In this document: positions 5,959-8,864 of the stretch, piece after piece
Layout: each line of letters opens with the position of its first letter
How positions within the stretch are numbered: the stretch's first letter is position 1
Assembly: GCA_034437515.1 (NCBI GenBank)
Contig: DAOTTX010000364.1
Coordinates: 1 to 8,864, forward strand
Direction: 5' to 3'
Source: DAOTTX01 sp034437515
GTDB lineage: Bacteria > Chloroflexota > Anaerolineae > Aggregatilineales > Phototrophicaceae
Length of the DNA stretch: 8,864 nucleotides
Position numbers and translations under genes: made by a program
Notes under the pieces: model-generated
Database searches by the model: none
What the model was told of the DNA's origin: nothing
The model's input: the letters and a program-made list of their open reading frames with translations, nothing else

Positions 5959-8795
5959 CATATACAGTAGGTTCTCTGGTACGTGTGCGTGGGCGTGAAT
6001 GGGTCGTGCTGCCGGAGTCGACAGATGACCTGGTTCGCGTGCGTCCTCTGGGCGGCACCGAGGACGAAGTGACGGCGGTGTTGACGGCGCTGGAACCCAT
6101 CGAACCGGCGACCTTCGCGCTGCCCGATCCAGAACAGATCGGCGACTACCGGTCGGCACGACTCTTGCGAGCAGCGGTACGGCTTGGGTTTCGTGCCAGT
6201 GCGGGACCCTTCCGTTCATTTGCGAAGATCAATGTCGAGCCGCGCCCTTATCAGCTTGTGCCTTTACTGATGGCACTCAAGCAGGATCCGGTACGTCTGC
6301 TCATCGCTGATGATGTCGGGATCGGCAAAACTGTTGAGGCACTGTTGGTGGCGCGTGAACTGCTGGATCGCGGCGAAATCGATCGGCTGTCGGTGTTGTG
6401 TCCACCACAGTTGGCGGAGCAGTGGCACGCCGAACTGCGTGAGAAATTCTATGTTGAGGCGGAACTGGTGCTCGCGAGTACGGCTACCCGCCTCGAACGC
6501 CATCTGCGTATGGGCGAGTCAATCTTCGACCGGTATCCCTTTACGGTCGTCTCGACCGACTTCATCAAGTCGGAGCGGCGGCGGGATGACTTTCTGCGTG
6601 CTGCACCGGATTTCATCATCGTCGATGAGGCTCACACCGTTGCTCACACGACGGATCGACGGGGCGGGAGACACCAACGCTATGAGCTGGTCGCGGCTCT
6701 GGCGGAGAAACCCGAACGGCATGTGGTTCTGGTGACGGCGACACCCCACAGCGGTAAAGAAGCGGCTTTCCGGTCGCTGCTGGCACTCCTGAACCCCGAT
6801 TTCGATGATTTGCCTGATGATCTGACCGGGTCGGAGAATGAACCACTGCGTCGCGAGTTGGCCCGCTACTTCGTCCAGCGGCGGCGGGGCGACATCAAAG
6901 CTTATATGGACGCGATTACACCCTTTCCAGAGCGCGAGGCGGCGGAGGATACGTACACCCTGTCTGATGCCTACAAACGCCTTTTCGACCGTGTTTTGAA
7001 CTATGCCCGCGAGACCGTTTTGCAACCCGGGGAAGGCTACCGGCAGCGGGTGCGCTGGTGGTCGGCACTGGCACTCCTGCGCTCGCTGGCATCCAGTCCA
7101 GCGGCGGCAGCCGCGACGCTGCGGAGTCGGGCGGCGACTGCCGAAGCCGAGACCGAAGACGATGTCGATGAGATTGGGCGGCGCACAGTCTTCGATCTGA
7201 TGACCGATGAGGCGGCGGAAGGTGTCGATGTCGTGCCTGGCAGTCAGCTCGGTGAACTGGCAGACAACGAGAAACGCCATCGGGAGCGTCTGCTGGACAT
7301 GGCACGGGCGGCGGAAGCCCTTCAGGGTGACGATGACCGCAAGCTCCAGGGTTTGATCGACATGGTCAAGCAACTGCTACGCGATGGCTATAACCCGATC
7401 GTGTTCTGCCGCTTCATCCCGACGGTAGACTATCTGACCGAGGCACTGCGCGATGCGACTCGCGGTGTCGAGATTGCCGGTGTCACTGGCACCCTGCCAC
7501 CTGCCGAGCGCGAAGAACGGGTATCACAGCTCGCGACGCATGATAAGCGCGTGCTGGTCTGCACGGACTGCCTTAGTGAGGGGGTCAACTTACAGCAGGG
7601 CTTCGATGCCGTCGTGCATTACGATCTGTCCTGGAATCCGACGCGCCATGAACAGCGCGAAGGCCGTGTTGACCGCTACGGGCAGCCGAACGACCGCATC
7701 AAGGTCGTGACCTACTACGGGATCGACAACCAGATCGACGGTATCGTGCTGGATGTACTGCTGAGGAAGCACAAGACCATTCGCAACTCGCTGGGGGTTT
7801 CGGTGCCCGTGCCCGGAAACAGTGAAGACGTGGTAGAAGCCATTTTCGAGGGTTTACTCCTGCGTGAGAATGCTAGCTTCAGCCAGACGACGCTGCCGGG
7901 CTTCGACGAATACATGAAGCCGCGCCAGATGCAGCTCGACCTGCAATGGGAAGCCGCTGCCGAACGCGAGAAGCAGTCGCGGACGATGTTCGCGCAGCAG
8001 GCGATTAAGGTCGATGAAGTGGCGGCAGAACTCAACGCGGCGCGCGACGCAGTTGGTTCGGGTGTCGATGTGGCGGCGTTCATGCGGGACGCAGTGCGGA
8101 TGCACCGGGGCGTGGTATCGGTCAATGGCGCGGTCGGATTCGATCTGACAGAAACGCCGCGTGGACTGCGCGATATGCTAGGTGAAGAGCAGTTTACAGC
8201 ACGCTTCGAGCTGCCCGTGAAGGACGACCAGATTTATCTGACGCGCACCCACCCCCTGGTCGAATCGCTGGCGACGTATGTGATGAACACGGCGCTCGAT
8301 GCCGTCGAGGTCGAAGAAGATCAACCGCGTGCTCGCCGCGCCGGAGCTATCCGCACAACGGCTGTTGAGCGACGAACGACCCTGCTGCTGGTGCGCTTCC
8401 GTTATCACCTGATTACGAAAACCCGTGATGAAGAGCGCCAGCTTCTCGCCGAGGACAGCCTCACCCTGGCATTCGAGGGGTCACCGGAGAATGCTCAGTG
8501 GCTTGACCCGGCGGTAGCGGAAGCCCTGCTGCTTGCGGAACCGGAAGAGAACATCCACTCGCAGCAAGCGGCGGACTTTGTTGGGCGCGTAATTGCGGGT
8601 TTCGATGACCATCTCGCACCGAGGTTGAACGACATCGCCCGCGAGCGCGGTGAGGAACTGCTCGCCGCGCATTTGCGTGTGCGAGAGGCGGCTTATCGGC
8701 GGGGTGATCGTCGGCCCCAGCATCGTGTGGAAGCGCAGCTCCCGCCCGATGTCCTGGGCATCTATGTATTCCTGCCTGTAATGGGGAGAAAGTAA
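5955..8795 (+). CDS. SNF2/RapA-family helicase, DrmD-like (DISARM-type defence)
   Basis: The protein has 946 residues and a well-supported start (ATGA overlap and GGAGGT). Lobe 1 has RPYQ (97-100), Walker A-type DDVGIGKT (119-126), DEAH (224-227) and motif III TATPHSGK (261-268). An Ala-rich then acidic linker occupies about 380-407. Lobe 2 has FCRF (484-487), motif V TDCLSEGVNLQQ (537-548) and motif VI HEQREGRVDRYGQ (565-577), the usual Arg-finger arrangement of SNF2 proteins. A long C-terminal extension (about 620-946) includes TRTHPLVESLA (763-773), a pattern seen in RapA/HepA-like proteins. Length and layout fit DrmD, the SNF2-like protein of class 1 DISARM, which normally precedes an adenine methylase gene, as appears to be the case here. 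It probably remodels or translocates on DNA with the upstream helicase. A generic RapA-like helicase is the alternative; the helicase family is certain and the DrmD match is probable. Confidence 0.85.
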   Translation: MTYTVGSLVRVRGREWVVLPESTDDLVRVRPLGGTEDEVTAVLTALEPIEPATFALPDPEQIGDYRSARLLRAAVRLGFRASAGPFRSFAKINVEPRPYQLVPLLMALKQDPVRLLIADDVGIGKTVEALLVARELLDRGEIDRLSVLCPPQLAEQWHAELREKFYVEAELVLASTATRLERHLRMGESIFDRYPFTVVSTDFIKSERRRDDFLRAAPDFIIVDEAHTVAHTTDRRGGRHQRYELVAALAEKPERHVVLVTATPHSGKEAAFRSLLALLNPDFDDLPDDLTGSENEPLRRELARYFVQRRRGDIKAYMDAITPFPEREAAEDTYTLSDAYKRLFDRVLNYARETVLQPGEGYRQRVRWWSALALLRSLASSPAAAAATLRSRAATAEAETEDDVDEIGRRTVFDLMTDEAAEGVDVVPGSQLGELADNEKRHRERLLDMARAAEALQGDDDRKLQGLIDMVKQLLRDGYNPIVFCRFIPTVDYLTEALRDATRGVEIAGVTGTLPPAEREERVSQLATHDKRVLVCTDCLSEGVNLQQGFDAVVHYDLSWNPTRHEQREGRVDRYGQPNDRIKVVTYYGIDNQIDGIVLDVLLRKHKTIRNSLGVSVPVPGNSEDVVEAIFEGLLLRENASFSQTTLPGFDEYMKPRQMQLDLQWEAAAEREKQSRTMFAQQAIKVDEVAAELNAARDAVGSGVDVAAFMRDAVRMHRGVVSVNGAVGFDLTETPRGLRDMLGEEQFTARFELPVKDDQIYLTRTHPLVESLATYVMNTALDAVEVEEDQPRARRAGAIRTTAVERRTTLLLVRFRYHLITKTRDEERQLLAEDSLTLAFEGSPENAQWLDPAVAEALLLAEPEENIHSQQAADFVGRVIAGFDDHLAPRLNDIARERGEELLAAHLRVREAAYRRGDRRPQHRVEAQLPPDVLGIYVFLPVMGRK

Positions 8796-8798
8796 AGT

Positions 8799-8864
8799 AT
8801 GGCGAAACAGGCAAACATCTTCACGACGATCCGCACGGAAGGCGCACTGCTGCCGCCCGACTTG
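8799..8864 (+). CDS. Start of third operon gene, probable Eco57I-type DNA adenine methylase (partial, 22 codons)
   Basis: ATG 8799 follows the SNF2 stop by 3 nt and has GGAG at 8785-8788, 10 nt upstream, so it belongs to the same operon. Only 22 residues are visible. The segment FTTIRTEGALLPPDL (8-22) resembles, from memory, the opening of large Eco57I-type restriction-modification methylases encoded next to DUF1998 and SNF2 helicases, similar in position to DrmMI in class 1 DISARM. No catalytic motif (FxGxG or NPPY) falls inside the window, so methylase activity is an inference from this N-terminus and gene order. The gene start is well supported; the product is moderately supported. Confidence 0.5.
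   Translation, partial: MAKQANIFTTIRTEGALLPPDL

Noticed and set aside
6519..7373. Minus-strand ORF of 284 codons opposite the SNF2 gene
   Set aside because: It lies opposite conserved SNF2 motifs and has low-complexity composition, with no domain, RBS or context support.
820..8864. BREX or ordinary Type I/III restriction-modification locus
   Set aside because: No PglZ, BrxC-like ATPase, HsdS or Mod gene is seen. The DUF1998 helicase plus DrmD-like SNF2 protein point to the DISARM/Druantia group instead.
1..8864. CRISPR arrays, tRNA or rRNA genes, insertion sequences
   Set aside because: No regularly spaced direct repeats of CRISPR size, cloverleaf-like sequence, transposase ORF or terminal inverted repeats were found by reading both strands.

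Overview
The window is GC-rich coding DNA. Long, tightly packed genes run rightwards, and a short, more AT-rich divergent intergenic region lies near the left end. Gene style and the mobility-type genes at the left edge would fit an environmental bacterium with large accessory islands. Chloroflexota (Anaerolineae-like) is my impression from protein flavour only; there is no rRNA or other taxonomic marker.

Layout. Positions 1-581 hold two leftward genes: a ribbon-helix-helix (RHH) DNA-binding protein, and the start of a protein resembling the N-terminal part of a relaxase or mobilization nuclease. The latter is translationally coupled to the former through a TTGA overlap and is cut by the window edge. 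Positions 582-819 are a divergent regulatory region with a perfect 8-bp inverted repeat, three short CTA-S-TAG pseudo-palindromes, and candidate promoters. From 820 to the right edge there is a rightward operon of at least three genes: (1) a 1712-residue superfamily 2 helicase with extra zinc-binding clusters, a DUF1998/MZB domain and a C-terminal Vsr/DUF559-like nuclease domain; (2) a 946-residue SNF2/RapA-type helicase resembling DrmD of DISARM; (3) the first 22 codons of a third gene, whose start resembles Eco57I-type adenine methylases that accompany such helicases. Genes 1 and 2 overlap by 4 bp (ATGA), and gene 3 begins 3 nt after gene 2.

Interpretation. The gene set (DUF1998 helicase, SNF2 helicase, probable DNA methylase) is that of an anti-phage restriction-modification-like system of the DISARM/Druantia kind. 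Its architecture matches neither textbook form. In DISARM the helicase (DrmA) and DUF1998 protein (DrmB) are separate genes. Here one polypeptide carries helicase, DUF1998 and nuclease, which is closer to DruE of Druantia, yet it is followed by a DrmD-like protein and probably a methylase. The neighbouring relaxase-like and RHH genes suggest that the system sits on a mobile or mobilizable element. The defence role is inferred from domains and context; no activity can be read from sequence alone.
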